Below are positions 23,147-32,714 of a DNA stretch of 64,000 nt, in pieces; position 1 is the first letter of the stretch, and every line of letters starts with the position of its first letter. Both the position numbers and the translations under genes were made by a program. Below the pieces are notes generated by a model that searched no databases, had not been told where the DNA came from, and saw only the letters and a list, made by a program, of their open reading frames with translations. The stretch is from 55-13 sp964501275 (GTDB taxonomy: Bacteria > Armatimonadota > Fimbriimonadia > Fimbriimonadales > Fimbriimonadaceae), in NCBI GenBank assembly GCA_964501275.1, contig CAZCSP010000004.1, positions 62,001 through 126,000 on the forward strand. The letters are read 5' to 3'.

Positions 23147-25912
23147 TTACGCAACCTTTCGCAGAGGCGCTTCTTCCACAGGTGTAACGAGCCCTCGCCG
23201 TTCACAGGCGTTGATGAACGCTTGTGCCATCGTCGGATCAAATTGAGTACCGATGTTAGCCCGTATTTCTTCGAGTGCAACGGAGAACTCCATGCCTTTG
23301 CGATACGGTCGGTCGGTGGTCATCGCGCTAAAGGCGTCGGCGACGGCGAGCAACCGCCCCATAAAGGGAATATCCTCGCCGCTAAGTTGGTCGGGATAGC
23401 CAGTGCCATCCCACCGCTCATGGTGCGAGCGCACGGCGTCCAGGATGCTCTCCATACCGGGGATTCCGCCGACGATGAGTTCGCCGAGCCGCGGATGTCG
23501 CTTCATGTTCTCGAACTCTTCGGGAGTCAGTCGGCCCGGCTTGCGCAGGATTTCATCTGGAACACCGATCTTGCCCACGTCGTGCAGAAGGCCGCCGATG
23601 CGCAGAGTCCGCATCGTCTCTTCCGACAGCCCAAGCTCATCCGCCATCCAAAGGGCGTACTCGGTGACATCCTCTGAGTGCTTCCGCGTATAGCGATCTT
23701 TGTTGTCGACTGCGGTGATCAGCGCATCAAGCACCCCGAACGAGGCTTCGGCGCGTAGTTCGCGATTGGTTCGCTGCGATTCGCTGGTGAAAACGATGCC
23801 TTCGTCCGTGTTCTTCGCCTGATACAGGTTGGAGTCGGCGATAGTCAGCAACTCGTGTCGGCTTTGGCCGTCGTTCGGATAGCAGGCAATGCCGAAACTT
23901 AGGGAGATCGGAACGGTGCGATCATCGGTGGCCCGGCAGAATCCCTCACTATGAAGCCGCGTACGAATCTTCGTCGCTAACATGTGCGCCTTCTCCGCTG
24001 AAGCGTCGGGCAGCACGACCATGAATTCGTCGCCTCCGTAGCGGGCCGTGAGCATGGATGGATCGCATTCTTCGCCCAGGACCTTCGCCACTTTCTTCAA
24101 GACCTGGTCGCCCGTCACATGGCCGTAGGTGTCGTTGAACAGCTTGAAGTTGTTCAGGTCCACCATCATGATCGCCAAAGAGCGCTCCGCCTCTTTCGTC
24201 TCATTGAACAGCCGATCCAATCGCTGGTGGACTGCCCGGTGGTTCAGGAGGTTGGTCACCGAGTCTCGGTCCGCCGCGGCCAAGGCATCCGCGTGCTGCT
24301 TGGCATGCTCCAGGGCGGTGCCGATTTCAATTCCGATGCTCTCCAGTAGCTCTTCGTCGCCGTGGGCAAAGGTTCCGTTCTGGCGAAGAACGCCGATCAT
24401 TCCGATCTGTCGGTTTTGCCAGCTCAACGGCGCTCGCAGACAGTTCCAGACATCTGAGTCCTGCGTCCGGACAAGTACCGATTCCACCGCGTGGTTCATC
24501 CCCATATCATCTAGGGTTTTGGCAAGGAATTCATCCTCGTCGAGGCCGTCTATCGTGCGCAAGTACGGTGAAGAGGGAATACCAGGCCCGTTGTCTTTCA
24601 GCAGCCAGACCGCAATCCCGGAGGCGTTCAAAGCGATTCGGGTGTGGCGGGTGGCCTCAGTGACGACCTCGTCGAAGTTCAGCGTGTTGTTGATGCCCCG
24701 CGTGAGTTTTTGCAGGGCCGAAAGCTGGCTGGTACGTTGGTCAACCAGCGACTCCAGGTTCTCGTTCATGCCCGCCATCTGTCTGGAAAGCGAGACGTTC
24801 TCGGCTAGCATCAGCATCTGGCGAACCAGGATCAGAAGGAAGACGATAATCGCTTCCATGTAAACCGAGGACGAGATGTTCTTGTCTCGCAAAAAGTCGT
24901 CGAGAATGACAATACCGAGCGCGATCACGACGCTAACGTAAGGGGCGATGACCCGCATCATGCTTCCCGCATTCCTCAGCCGCTTGCTGACCAGGCGCTG
25001 ATCGGTTGCTTGGCTTTGTTGCCGAGGCCACCACAAGGCGGTGGCCGCACTATAGCCAATCATGATGAATCCGAACGACCATCCCCAGTCCGCCCACGAG
25101 CCTGTCTGATAGGTCTCGATGAGGTTCATGAATTGGAAGTTGCCATCGGCCAGAGAGATCATGGCCAAGCCCGCGGCAATGAACCCGATCGAACGTCGCA
25201 AGGAGCTTTGGCGGCTACAGCCCTTCAGGGCCACGGTGGCGATAAAGATCGCCAGGAAGTCGCCAATGGGGTAAGCGGCGCTGATGAGCTTGTTGAGCAG
25301 AGAGCTCTCGGTGTCCTCTGCCCACATTTTGCCAACGATAAAGTACCAGGCAAGAATGGCGAGGCTGGCGACGGTAATGGCGCTATCGAGGAACAGGCGC
25401 GCCCGGCTGGCGACATGCTGGCTATACAGCAGCATGCAAACACCGATCAGAAGGAACGGGTAGGACCCCAGATAGCCGATATCGGGCGGGCCAGGGAAGG
25501 GAACTTCGATGCCCCTAACGCTCTCGTAGTACGTCCAGGTGGCTTGACCGCCGGCAAAGGAGAAGCAGCCCAATCCGATGAAAAGCCAGGCGAGTTTCTG
25601 CGACTTCGTCTCATGCCTTCCATGGAACCAGAACGCAAAGCAGAACAAGGACGCCCACAGTGGGGCCAGGATCTGATAAGTGTTATGGAAGTTCTGATAG
25701 AACTCCTTAGAGCCCGGTCTCAGCACGATCATTGCAATGAAGATCACCGCATAGAGAACCGTCGCAGAGATCGTGGCTTTCTGGAAGCCACTGCAATTGC
25801 GCCAAAACGACCGAAAACGAATAAACCCGCGCCCCATCGATATCCTCTGTGAAAGTGCAGCCCGCACTTTCCAATGGGGCTCATTCCATGTTTGGGGCTT
25901 CGATTCACACAA
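23147..25912 (-). CDS. Membrane GGDEF and HD-GYP c-di-GMP protein with GAF domain
   Basis: 921 residues (possible later start at ATG 25837). About nine membrane segments cover residues 48-370, then a short coiled coil and a GAF domain (about 395-540). A GGDEF domain follows with YGGDEF at 625-630, then an HD-GYP domain with HDVGKIGVPDE at 777 and HHERWDGTGYP at 830-840. Both catalytic motifs are intact, so it could make and break c-di-GMP. No RxxD inhibitory site is visible before GGDEF. It probably senses a membrane signal. It lies 89 bp upstream of the LysRS-like gene on the same strand. Confidence 0.9.
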   Translation of the reverse strand: MCESKPQTWNEPHWKVRAALSQRISMGRGFIRFRSFWRNCSGFQKATISATVLYAVIFIAMIVLRPGSKEFYQNFHNTYQILAPLWASLFCFAFWFHGRHETKSQKLAWLFIGLGCFSFAGGQATWTYYESVRGIEVPFPGPPDIGYLGSYPFLLIGVCMLLYSQHVASRARLFLDSAITVASLAILAWYFIVGKMWAEDTESSLLNKLISAAYPIGDFLAIFIATVALKGCSRQSSLRRSIGFIAAGLAMISLADGNFQFMNLIETYQTGSWADWGWSFGFIMIGYSAATALWWPRQQSQATDQRLVSKRLRNAGSMMRVIAPYVSVVIALGIVILDDFLRDKNISSSVYMEAIIVFLLILVRQMLMLAENVSLSRQMAGMNENLESLVDQRTSQLSALQKLTRGINNTLNFDEVVTEATRHTRIALNASGIAVWLLKDNGPGIPSSPYLRTIDGLDEDEFLAKTLDDMGMNHAVESVLVRTQDSDVWNCLRAPLSWQNRQIGMIGVLRQNGTFAHGDEELLESIGIEIGTALEHAKQHADALAAADRDSVTNLLNHRAVHQRLDRLFNETKEAERSLAIMMVDLNNFKLFNDTYGHVTGDQVLKKVAKVLGEECDPSMLTARYGGDEFMVVLPDASAEKAHMLATKIRTRLHSEGFCRATDDRTVPISLSFGIACYPNDGQSRHELLTIADSNLYQAKNTDEGIVFTSESQRTNRELRAEASFGVLDALITAVDNKDRYTRKHSEDVTEYALWMADELGLSEETMRTLRIGGLLHDVGKIGVPDEILRKPGRLTPEEFENMKRHPRLGELIVGGIPGMESILDAVRSHHERWDGTGYPDQLSGEDIPFMGRLLAVADAFSAMTTDRPYRKGMEFSVALEEIRANIGTQFDPTMAQAFINACERRGLVTPVEEAPLRKVA

Positions 25913-25965
25913 ATTTGCCAGATATGGCTCAAGAAGTCGAAAGGTGAAAAGACACTAAGTCTGAT

Positions 25966-26844
25966 ATGATGCTGGCGGGGGAACGGGATATGGGCATCGT
26001 TTTTGGTTTGGGGGCCGCGTTATTCTGGGGGTTGGGCGACTTCGCCATCACAACCCTGGCCAGGTACGTGGGAACGGCTCGGTGCTTACTGTACATTCAG
26101 CTATTTTCTTTGGTGTCTTGGATCATCCTCCTGGCGGTTTTTCCGCACGAGGCGACGGGCGGCATGAATCCTTGGCTGTTGGCGGCTTTGGCGGGAGTTT
26201 TCCATGTGGCGGGGTTGGCGACCACCTATCGCGCGTTTGAGATCGGTACCCTGTCGTTCGTCTCCCCGATTGCATCCAGCTTTGCAATCGTGACGACCGT
26301 GATGTTCGTCATCGCCGGTGATTCCCCGGCTACGATGGCGCTTCTGGGTATCTGTCTTTTGGTGGGGGGGATTGTGGTTGTGACGCGATCCACGCCCTCC
26401 GACGGCCCCGTCACCTTGAAAGGCGTTCCCGAAGCCGCCGCTAGCGCCTTGGCGTTTGGCATCATGTTTTGGCTCTTTTATGCCTATGTGAAAGATCCGC
26501 TAGGGTATGCGTATCCCCTCATTCTTCTGAAAGTCATGTCGAGCTCCTTCGCCACGATCTATGTGGCGAAGTCTCCCTCGATCGAGGGGGCCGAGATTCA
26601 GCCTCTGAAGAAGCTCATCTTCATCGCCTTTCTTGCCGCTCTTTGCGATACGATGGCCTGGGTCAGCTATCTGTTGGGCTCCAAAGACAGCCACGGTGCG
26701 GTGGGGACGGCCCTGGCCTCGCTCTTCAGTGTCGTGACCATCGTCTTGGCAGGCATCTTCTTGAAGGAGCGGCTCAACCGATACCAGTGGGTAGGAGTGG
26801 CGATTGTGCTGGGAGGAATTCTGCTAGTGAGCTTGCCTACATGA
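25966..26844 (+). CDS. EamA/DMT-family transporter
   Basis: 292 residues with about ten membrane helices in two halves (EamA repeats). ATG 25966 is used; ATG 25990 (MGIVFGLGAALFWGLGDFAI) also fits and is closer to a typical EamA start. The C-terminal half shows GTALASLFSVVTIVLAGIFL, then KERLNRYQWVGVAIVLGGIL, the usual end of the family. Drug/metabolite transporters of this type export or import small metabolites. Its stop overlaps the ATG of the following aldehyde dehydrogenase (ATGA), so the two are coupled. Confidence 0.85.
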   Translation: MMLAGERDMGIVFGLGAALFWGLGDFAITTLARYVGTARCLLYIQLFSLVSWIILLAVFPHEATGGMNPWLLAALAGVFHVAGLATTYRAFEIGTLSFVSPIASSFAIVTTVMFVIAGDSPATMALLGICLLVGGIVVVTRSTPSDGPVTLKGVPEAAASALAFGIMFWLFYAYVKDPLGYAYPLILLKVMSSSFATIYVAKSPSIEGAEIQPLKKLIFIAFLAALCDTMAWVSYLLGSKDSHGAVGTALASLFSVVTIVLAGIFLKERLNRYQWVGVAIVLGGILLVSLPT

Positions 26845-28223
26845 CCTGGCCTGCGGTTGGTTCCTATTGGGAGAAGTCGAGCGTCATCTGGGGACGGGCG
26901 GCGGGGAGTGGGGAAGAGGCGGCAAACGCTTCTCCTCTCGGTCCTGCGCTCCAGATGGTTCGACTTTTGGATGGCGACGAGTTGGCAAGGCTGTTTGCTG
27001 TAGATTCCGATTTCCGGGCACCCTCTATCGTCTCGTCTTTGGCCTCGCTCGCCGGTTTGTTGCGCGATCTGCGACGGGAACTGATCGAAGAATTTCGTCT
27101 ATCGACCGGCTTCTCGCGTGAAGATTGTGAGGAGATGGCGAATGGGTGTATCTCGTTTGCAGAACGGTTTCAGATGGAGGGGCCGTTTGACTCGCAAGAG
27201 TATCGCGTTGGGGGACGGAGGATCGGCTTGCATCGGGCGCCCTGGGGAACCGTCGCTGCCATCCTCCCTCAAAACGCCTCTTTCTATATGGGCCTGATCG
27301 TACTGGTAAACGCCTTGGCGGCAGAGAATCGGGTGATCCTGCGAGTGCCGTCTGGAGCCTACCGTTTGATGGCGATCCTTGCCCGGTTGGTTGCCGAGGC
27401 GGGTTTCGATCCGCGTTCGTTCAGCGTTGTGGCCTGTGACGCCAAGACGTTCATGTCGCTCTGGCGCGCTTTCCCAGGTTCGATTCTGCTTCACTACATG
27501 GGGAGCTCCCGGAGGGCAGGGGAGTTGTTGGCCGACGCTTTCTCTGCGGGCAAGCCCTGTCTGATCGACGGCGAAGGGAATGGTTGGGCTTATGTCGACC
27601 AAGATCAAGACCCGGCGTTTGCGGCGCGCTTGGTTTGGAGTGGCGCGATTCGCTACAACGGCCAAACCTGCACCTCCGTCAATGGCGTCCTGGTCCATCC
27701 GAGTATCGATTTGGCGTTCCGTCAGGAGATCAGGCGTATTGCCGGTGAAACCCGCTTTGGGTTGGCGAACGATGCGGAGGTGGGTCCTCTGTTCCATGAG
27801 GGACAGGTCTCGGAGATCGAGAGGTTGGCGAAGGAGAGTGGCGGCAGAGTTGGGCGCAGGGGGCAGTCGGCAGGGAAGGTGAGCTCTCCGCTCCTCATCG
27901 AAGACCCCGCGCCGGATTCTGAGTTGGTGAAAGAGGGGCTTTTCGGCCCCGCGATGTGGTTGAGATCTGGAAACTGGAATGACTTTCAAACTCTCTGGCG
28001 CACCAACCGCTACCCTCTATCTGCCGCCGTGCTGTCTTTTGATGCGTCGATCCAAGAGTCGGCCAAATCCTTGTCAGGAGCCTCCCGCATCGTCCTCAAT
28101 GGCGACCCCAGCCAGGAAGATCCCCTGGAGCCCTGGGGCGCATATCCCAGCAGTGGCAGTAATCCGGTGGGGCGGTGGATGGATAAATACTGGCGAGTCG
28201 TGCAGGTAGATCGCCGAGATTAG
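26841..28223 (+). CDS. Aldehyde dehydrogenase family protein
   Basis: 460 residues from ATG 26841, overlapping the EamA stop by 4 bp. Catalytic Cys is in YNGQTCTSVNGVLV (C277), the oxyanion Asn in AAILPQNASF (N145) and the general base Glu in LIDGEGNGWAY (E245). The Rossmann part and the C-terminal NPVGRWMDKYWRVVQ are recognisable. It oxidises an aldehyde with NAD(P); the substrate is unknown. The coupled transporter may handle its substrate or product. The N-terminal 100 residues are diverged. Confidence 0.85.
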   Translation: MTWPAVGSYWEKSSVIWGRAAGSGEEAANASPLGPALQMVRLLDGDELARLFAVDSDFRAPSIVSSLASLAGLLRDLRRELIEEFRLSTGFSREDCEEMANGCISFAERFQMEGPFDSQEYRVGGRRIGLHRAPWGTVAAILPQNASFYMGLIVLVNALAAENRVILRVPSGAYRLMAILARLVAEAGFDPRSFSVVACDAKTFMSLWRAFPGSILLHYMGSSRRAGELLADAFSAGKPCLIDGEGNGWAYVDQDQDPAFAARLVWSGAIRYNGQTCTSVNGVLVHPSIDLAFRQEIRRIAGETRFGLANDAEVGPLFHEGQVSEIERLAKESGGRVGRRGQSAGKVSSPLLIEDPAPDSELVKEGLFGPAMWLRSGNWNDFQTLWRTNRYPLSAAVLSFDASIQESAKSLSGASRIVLNGDPSQEDPLEPWGAYPSSGSNPVGRWMDKYWRVVQVDRRD

Positions 28224-28306
28224 AGCCACGGCTATAGGGCATGGATGGTTGCCGCGTCCCATGATTTCTTAACGACCTGGCCTCAACCGAGTACACTTCA
28301 CCTGCT

Positions 28307-29899
28307 ATGCGATCGATGATCCCGGTGCTTCTCTTTTCTGCCTTGTTGGTTGCGGGGTGTGGGAAAGGGGGCTTTTCTTCAAAGTCTTCGGAACAGGCTG
28401 GAAATGTGTTCCGCTACTCCATCGTCCAAAAACCCTCCACGCTTGACCCGGCTAAGGTTCAGGATGGCAATACCATCGACCTACTCCAATTGGTCTTCGA
28501 GGGGCTCACGACCTGGAGCGAAGACAACAAAGTCGTGCCTTGTCTGGCCGAGAAGTGGGATTTGAGCGACGACGGGACGGTCTACACCTTCACGCTCAAG
28601 AAAGGCGTCAAGTTCCACACGGGACGCGAGGTAAAGGCGGAGGACGTCAAGTACTCTATCGAGCGCGCCTGCGACCCCGCACTCCAGTCCACCGTGGCGG
28701 GAACCTATCTGGACGACATCGTGGGCGCTAAAGCGGTGATCGATGGGAAAGCCACGGGCATCGACGGTGTGAAGGTGGTGGACGACTACACCGTTCAGAT
28801 CATCATCGACAAGGCGCGGCCCTATTTCCTTGGCAAACTCACCTACGCTTGCTCGTATGTGGTCGATAAAGATCTGGCGAAGATGGGCCAGGAGATCACC
28901 ACTCTGGAAGCCATGAAGAGCGGCACCGGCCCCTTCATCCCGGAGAGCTATCAGAACGAGCAGCTCTTTGTGGTCACGGCCAACAAGGATTACCATGGCG
29001 GCGCTCCCAAGGTGGACAAGATCGAGCGGCCCGTGATCTCGGACGCTACCACCCGCGTCGCGAAGTATCGGGCGGGCGACGTGGATATGATCCAGCTCCA
29101 GCGGCAGGATATCGCCGCCATCGAGAAGGACGAGACGTTGAAGTCCCACCTGAAGTTCTATGACCGCCCCGCGATCTGGTATGTCGGTTTCAACTCCGAA
29201 CTGGTTCCGGCGTTCAAGAATGCCAAGGTCAAGCAGGCGATCGCGATGGCGATCAACCGAAAGCGACTGGTGGAAGAGGTGCTTGGGAACTTCAACACCC
29301 TTGCCACCAGCATCCTGCCTCCGGGCGTGGAGGGCGCTCGGCAGAACGTTTGGCCCTATGAGTACGACGTGGCCAAGGCCAAGGCTCTGCTAAAGGAATC
29401 GGGCTGGGAAGGGCGGATTCCGACCATCGATATGTACCATCGCTCGGAGGAGGCCGACTACGGCTACGTGACAGCGGCGGTTCAGGCGGACCTAAAGCAG
29501 AATCTGGGCATCAACATCAACATCATCCCGATGGCGACTCCCGCCTACCTGGACCGGTACAACAAGAAGCAGCTGCCGATGTACCACATGCGCTGGGCGG
29601 CGGACTATCTGGACCCTCAGAACTTTCTCAGCATTTTCTTCCACACCAACGGGAACGAGAACGAGTTCAACTACTCGAACCCAGCCGTGGACGCGCTCAC
29701 GGAGGCGGCCGATGTTGAGTTGGACCCCGCCAAGCGCCTGCAGATGTATGCGCAGGTGGAGGATATCGTGCTCAAAGAGGTGGTTTGGGTTCCACTGTTC
29801 TACCAGCGCGACGCCGAACTGGTGAACCCGCGAGTGCAGGGGATGCGCGAATCCCTCTTCGGGCACCTGCCCCATACGACCGTTAGTATGTCTAAGTAG
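28307..29899 (+). CDS. Peptide-binding ABC transporter lipoprotein (SBP_bac_5)
   Basis: 530 residues. A lipoprotein signal with lipobox LVAGC near residue 18 is followed by a Ser/Gly linker. The DppA/OppA family core is clear: FRYSIVQKPSTLDPAKVQDG, LVFEGLTTW, LAEKWDLSDDGTVYTFTLKK and GVKFHTGREVKAEDVKYSIE. It binds oligopeptides or related solutes for an ABC importer. No permease or ATPase of the Dpp type is adjacent. A stem-loop (cccctgc/gcagggg, about 29910-29929) follows its stop. Confidence 0.92.
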   Translation: MRSMIPVLLFSALLVAGCGKGGFSSKSSEQAGNVFRYSIVQKPSTLDPAKVQDGNTIDLLQLVFEGLTTWSEDNKVVPCLAEKWDLSDDGTVYTFTLKKGVKFHTGREVKAEDVKYSIERACDPALQSTVAGTYLDDIVGAKAVIDGKATGIDGVKVVDDYTVQIIIDKARPYFLGKLTYACSYVVDKDLAKMGQEITTLEAMKSGTGPFIPESYQNEQLFVVTANKDYHGGAPKVDKIERPVISDATTRVAKYRAGDVDMIQLQRQDIAAIEKDETLKSHLKFYDRPAIWYVGFNSELVPAFKNAKVKQAIAMAINRKRLVEEVLGNFNTLATSILPPGVEGARQNVWPYEYDVAKAKALLKESGWEGRIPTIDMYHRSEEADYGYVTAAVQADLKQNLGININIIPMATPAYLDRYNKKQLPMYHMRWAADYLDPQNFLSIFFHTNGNENEFNYSNPAVDALTEAADVELDPAKRLQMYAQVEDIVLKEVVWVPLFYQRDAELVNPRVQGMRESLFGHLPHTTVSMSK

Positions 29900-29938
29900 T
29901 GAGAAAACGGCCCCTGCTTTGCCGGCAGGGGTTAGCCG

Positions 29939-31183
29939 ATGAAGGGATTTCTAGAATCTGTCTCCAAATATCGTGCGCTCGAACTGAAGCGAACCACGGC
30001 CGAAGTCTCGGTTCGACTGGCCGAGGATCTGCCCGCTGGGCTGGAGGTTGAGGGCGATTCGATTTGGATGAGCAACGGCGGCGCCAGTCGCAGCCACCCC
30101 TCTCGGTCGCTGCCTTTCTCCCTGGAGTGTTCCCTGGAAGAATTGGGCGGAAGCCCCAGGCGGCTGGAACTGATCGGCGTCTTCGCCCGATTTGCCGATC
30201 CCAAGGTGGAACCGGCCGGGTCTATTGGCGGCTCTATCCAAATCACCGATGGACACGAGACGGTGTTTCGGCTGGACTTGATCCGCGGCAGACACTACGA
30301 CGAGGCCGAGAGTCTGGAGTTCGTTCAGCGGGCGAACGGGGATGGGTCGGCGATGCAATCGGTGGGTGAGGCGACGATCGACGACGTCGTCTATCGCGTA
30401 GACCGGCTCTCTATCGACTTACCCGACATCGCTGACCCCCGTACCCTGGTCTTTCGCGACCTCGGCACCCCGGCGTCATTCGTATTGCTTGGCATCTTTG
30501 TCGAGATGGCAGAGGCGGGCGGGTGTCCGTTCCACAGCAAGAGCGGCCTGATCCCCCTACGCGAGGTGGCAGCAATCGTTCGGGTCGGCGACCGGCGGAG
30601 GTTTACCAAGACCCTGGAGCAGCTAGAGGCAGGGATCGTGGCGGCGGACGACCTGGATGAGGCGCGGGGGCAGGCGCTGACTTTTCTGGCCGTAGTTACT
30701 GCCGGGATGCTGGAGTCGGGCGGGGCGAGGTCCTTGCACCGGATTCAGTTAGAGGCGGCGCGGACTCTGGAGAGGTTGGAGAGCAAGAAAGCCATCGCGG
30801 AGGAGATCGTGGATCGGTGCGAGAGCATTGCCGCTCCGCTCTTTGAGAACGCCAACTCACCCTCTGGCCAGTTGGTGGACAAGGCGCTGGCGATTGTGGA
30901 TCGCAACTTTGCCAAAGACCTTTCCGATACCCTGGTCGCGCAACAGCTTGGCCTCTCCACCTCCCACTTCCGATTCCTCTTCAAGCAGGCTACGGGGAGC
31001 CCGTTCCACAAGTATCTGATCGCGGTTCGGCTGGAGAAGGCGCGACAGATGCTGGTGGATCAGGGATTGCCGGTGTCGCAGGTGGCGTCGGCGGTGGGCT
31101 TTACCGGCCTCTCCCACTTTAGCCGAGCCTTTGCCCAGCGGTTTTCCGCCAGCCCGACCAGCCTGCGCAGGCAGAGCGTGTAG
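29939..31183 (+). CDS. AraC-family regulator with an unusual N-terminal region
   Basis: 414 residues. The C-terminal 100 form a classic AraC double helix-turn-helix: DTLVAQQLGLSTSHFRFLFK, then YLIAVRLEKARQMLVDQGLP and VASAVGFTGLSHFSRAFAQR. The N-terminal 300 residues contain beta-rich segments (DLPAGLEVEGDSIWMSNGGA, LVFRDLGTPASFVLLGIFVE) and an all-alpha part that I cannot assign. It lies 39 bp after the peptide-binding lipoprotein and 9 bp before the ATPase gene, so it may control this cluster. Confidence 0.82.
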   Translation: MKGFLESVSKYRALELKRTTAEVSVRLAEDLPAGLEVEGDSIWMSNGGASRSHPSRSLPFSLECSLEELGGSPRRLELIGVFARFADPKVEPAGSIGGSIQITDGHETVFRLDLIRGRHYDEAESLEFVQRANGDGSAMQSVGEATIDDVVYRVDRLSIDLPDIADPRTLVFRDLGTPASFVLLGIFVEMAEAGGCPFHSKSGLIPLREVAAIVRVGDRRRFTKTLEQLEAGIVAADDLDEARGQALTFLAVVTAGMLESGGARSLHRIQLEAARTLERLESKKAIAEEIVDRCESIAAPLFENANSPSGQLVDKALAIVDRNFAKDLSDTLVAQQLGLSTSHFRFLFKQATGSPFHKYLIAVRLEKARQMLVDQGLPVSQVASAVGFTGLSHFSRAFAQRFSASPTSLRRQSV

Positions 31184-31191
31184 CCTATACT

Positions 31192-31935
31192 GTGCCGATG
31201 GTCTCCGTTCAGCAACTCTCCCATGCCTTCGAGGGGCGACCCGTGTTGCGTGACATCGACTTGGAGGTGGGCGAGGGCGAGATTCTGGCCGTGATGGGCT
31301 CCTCGGGGGGAGGAAAGACCACGCTCTTGCGTTGCATTGCCGGACTGATCACGCCGACCGAGGGGCGGGTGGAGGTCGATGGGATCGATGTGCATCGGAA
31401 TACGGAAGAGGCCCGGCATCGGATGGGGATGGTCTTCCAGTCGGCGGCGCTCTTCGACTACATGAGCGTCCAGCAGAACGTGATGTTTGGGGTCCAACGG
31501 TGGTCGGAGGAGCCGAAGGCCCGGCATGACGAAATCGTGGAAGAAGCTTTGCGGACGGTGAGTTTGGAGGGCTCAGAGCATCTGATGCCTGCGGAACTGA
31601 GCGGAGGGATGAAAAAGCGGGTTGGGATCGCCAGGGCTCTGGCGCTGCGGCCCAAGGTGGTGCTCTTCGACGAGCCGACGACTGGACTCGATCCGGTCAC
31701 GACTTATACTATCGACAAGCTGATTGTCGAGGTCCGCGACAAATTGGGGATCACAGCAATACTGGTGAGCCACGACGTGTCGAGCGTATTTCGTGTGGCC
31801 AATCGCATCGCATTCCTGGAGAATGGACGCTTAACCTTCACCGGGAATGCCGATCAGTTCATGGATGCCCGCGTAGACGCCATCCGGGAACTGGTCCACA
31901 AATCCCAGGCGACCGAGTTTCTGAAGACGGACTGA
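31192..31935 (+). CDS. ABC transporter ATPase, MlaF-like
   Basis: 247 residues from GTG 31192 (ATG 31198 also possible). Walker A GSSGGGKTTL, signature ELSGGMKKRVGIARALAL, Walker B VVLFDEPTTGLDP and the H-loop SHDV are all present. The SGGMKKR form and the DPV following the D-loop are typical of the phospholipid-trafficking MlaF group. MlaE, MlaD and MlaB partners are not in the window. Confidence 0.88.
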   Translation: MPMVSVQQLSHAFEGRPVLRDIDLEVGEGEILAVMGSSGGGKTTLLRCIAGLITPTEGRVEVDGIDVHRNTEEARHRMGMVFQSAALFDYMSVQQNVMFGVQRWSEEPKARHDEIVEEALRTVSLEGSEHLMPAELSGGMKKRVGIARALALRPKVVLFDEPTTGLDPVTTYTIDKLIVEVRDKLGITAILVSHDVSSVFRVANRIAFLENGRLTFTGNADQFMDARVDAIRELVHKSQATEFLKTD

Positions 31936-32046
31936 ACAATCCGCTTCCGCCATCGTTCATCCTTGTGACCTGCCTGTCGAGAGTAACGTTAGGTAGGTAG
32001 CTTCGGCTTATTCATAATCCAAAACCACTAAACACTCGATGAGGTT

Positions 32047-32086
32047 GCCGGCAGGGGAAAGGGCAAATTCCCCGCCGGCCTTTTTT
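32047..32086 (+). terminator. Terminator after the MlaF-like gene
   Basis: GCCGGCAGGGGAA (32047-32059) pairs with TTCCCCGCCGGC (32068-32079) with one bulged A and is followed by T6 (32081-32086). The hairpin ends the plus-strand transcript; the facing gene converges on it. The rest of 31936-32164 shows nothing else. Confidence 0.8.
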
Positions 32087-32164
32087 GTGTGCATCGTGGC
32101 ACTTGACGGTTCCTCAAGCGGGTCGGAAACCGGGCGTGCGGAACCGCCCCAAATCGGCAACGAG

Positions 32165-32698
32165 CTAAAAATTGGCCGAAACGCCAATCGAGAAGCCTCG
32201 GAACTGGTCTTTCGCCCCCCAATAGTAGCGGCCTTCGACGTTCGGAGTGATGCCCAGGATTTTGAACTTGAGCGGAGTTCCAATGGTGGCGGCGGCCACA
32301 ATACTGCTGGCACTGCGGAACTGATTGTCTCCCTTGGGTTCGGAGTGGGCCGCGCCAATGGAGAAAGCGCCATAGAGACCATCGCTGTTCAGGGTTTGGC
32401 GGGCGGTAACCAGGAACCGGTAAATCTGACCATCCACATCGCTGCCGCTAAACAACTGGCCACCTAAAACGATGCTGGGCGAGGCGTAGATTTGCATGCC
32501 GGGCAGTTTGGCGAGGGGGAAGTCGGCGCCAATCTCGGGGCCGCTCATGTTCTTGCGGCCGCCGTCGCGGAGGCGGAAGTCGTGGGTGAAGTGGTATCCG
32601 ACGTTCAGGCGGACACCGATCACGTCCTGGGCGGAGGCCAACATGGTGGCGGCTCCCAGGGCAGAAATGACGATAACTCTTGGCAACATCCTTGTCAT
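32165..32698 (-). CDS. Secreted or outer-membrane beta-barrel-like protein
   Basis: 177 residues from ATG 32698, opening with a signal peptide (MTRMLPRVIVISALGAATML). The mature part is Gly/aromatic-rich with alternating strands (GVRLNVGYHFTHDFRLRDG, IYASPSIVLGGQLFSGSDVD, PNVEGRYYWGAKDQFRGFSI) and ends in a terminal Phe (GVSANF), as in small outer-membrane barrels. No family recognised. The next gene upstream on the same strand encodes a glycosyltransferase. Confidence 0.65.
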   Translation of the reverse strand: MTRMLPRVIVISALGAATMLASAQDVIGVRLNVGYHFTHDFRLRDGGRKNMSGPEIGADFPLAKLPGMQIYASPSIVLGGQLFSGSDVDGQIYRFLVTARQTLNSDGLYGAFSIGAAHSEPKGDNQFRSASSIVAAATIGTPLKFKILGITPNVEGRYYWGAKDQFRGFSIGVSANF

Positions 32699-32714
32699 AG
32701 GCCCCAGTATATGC

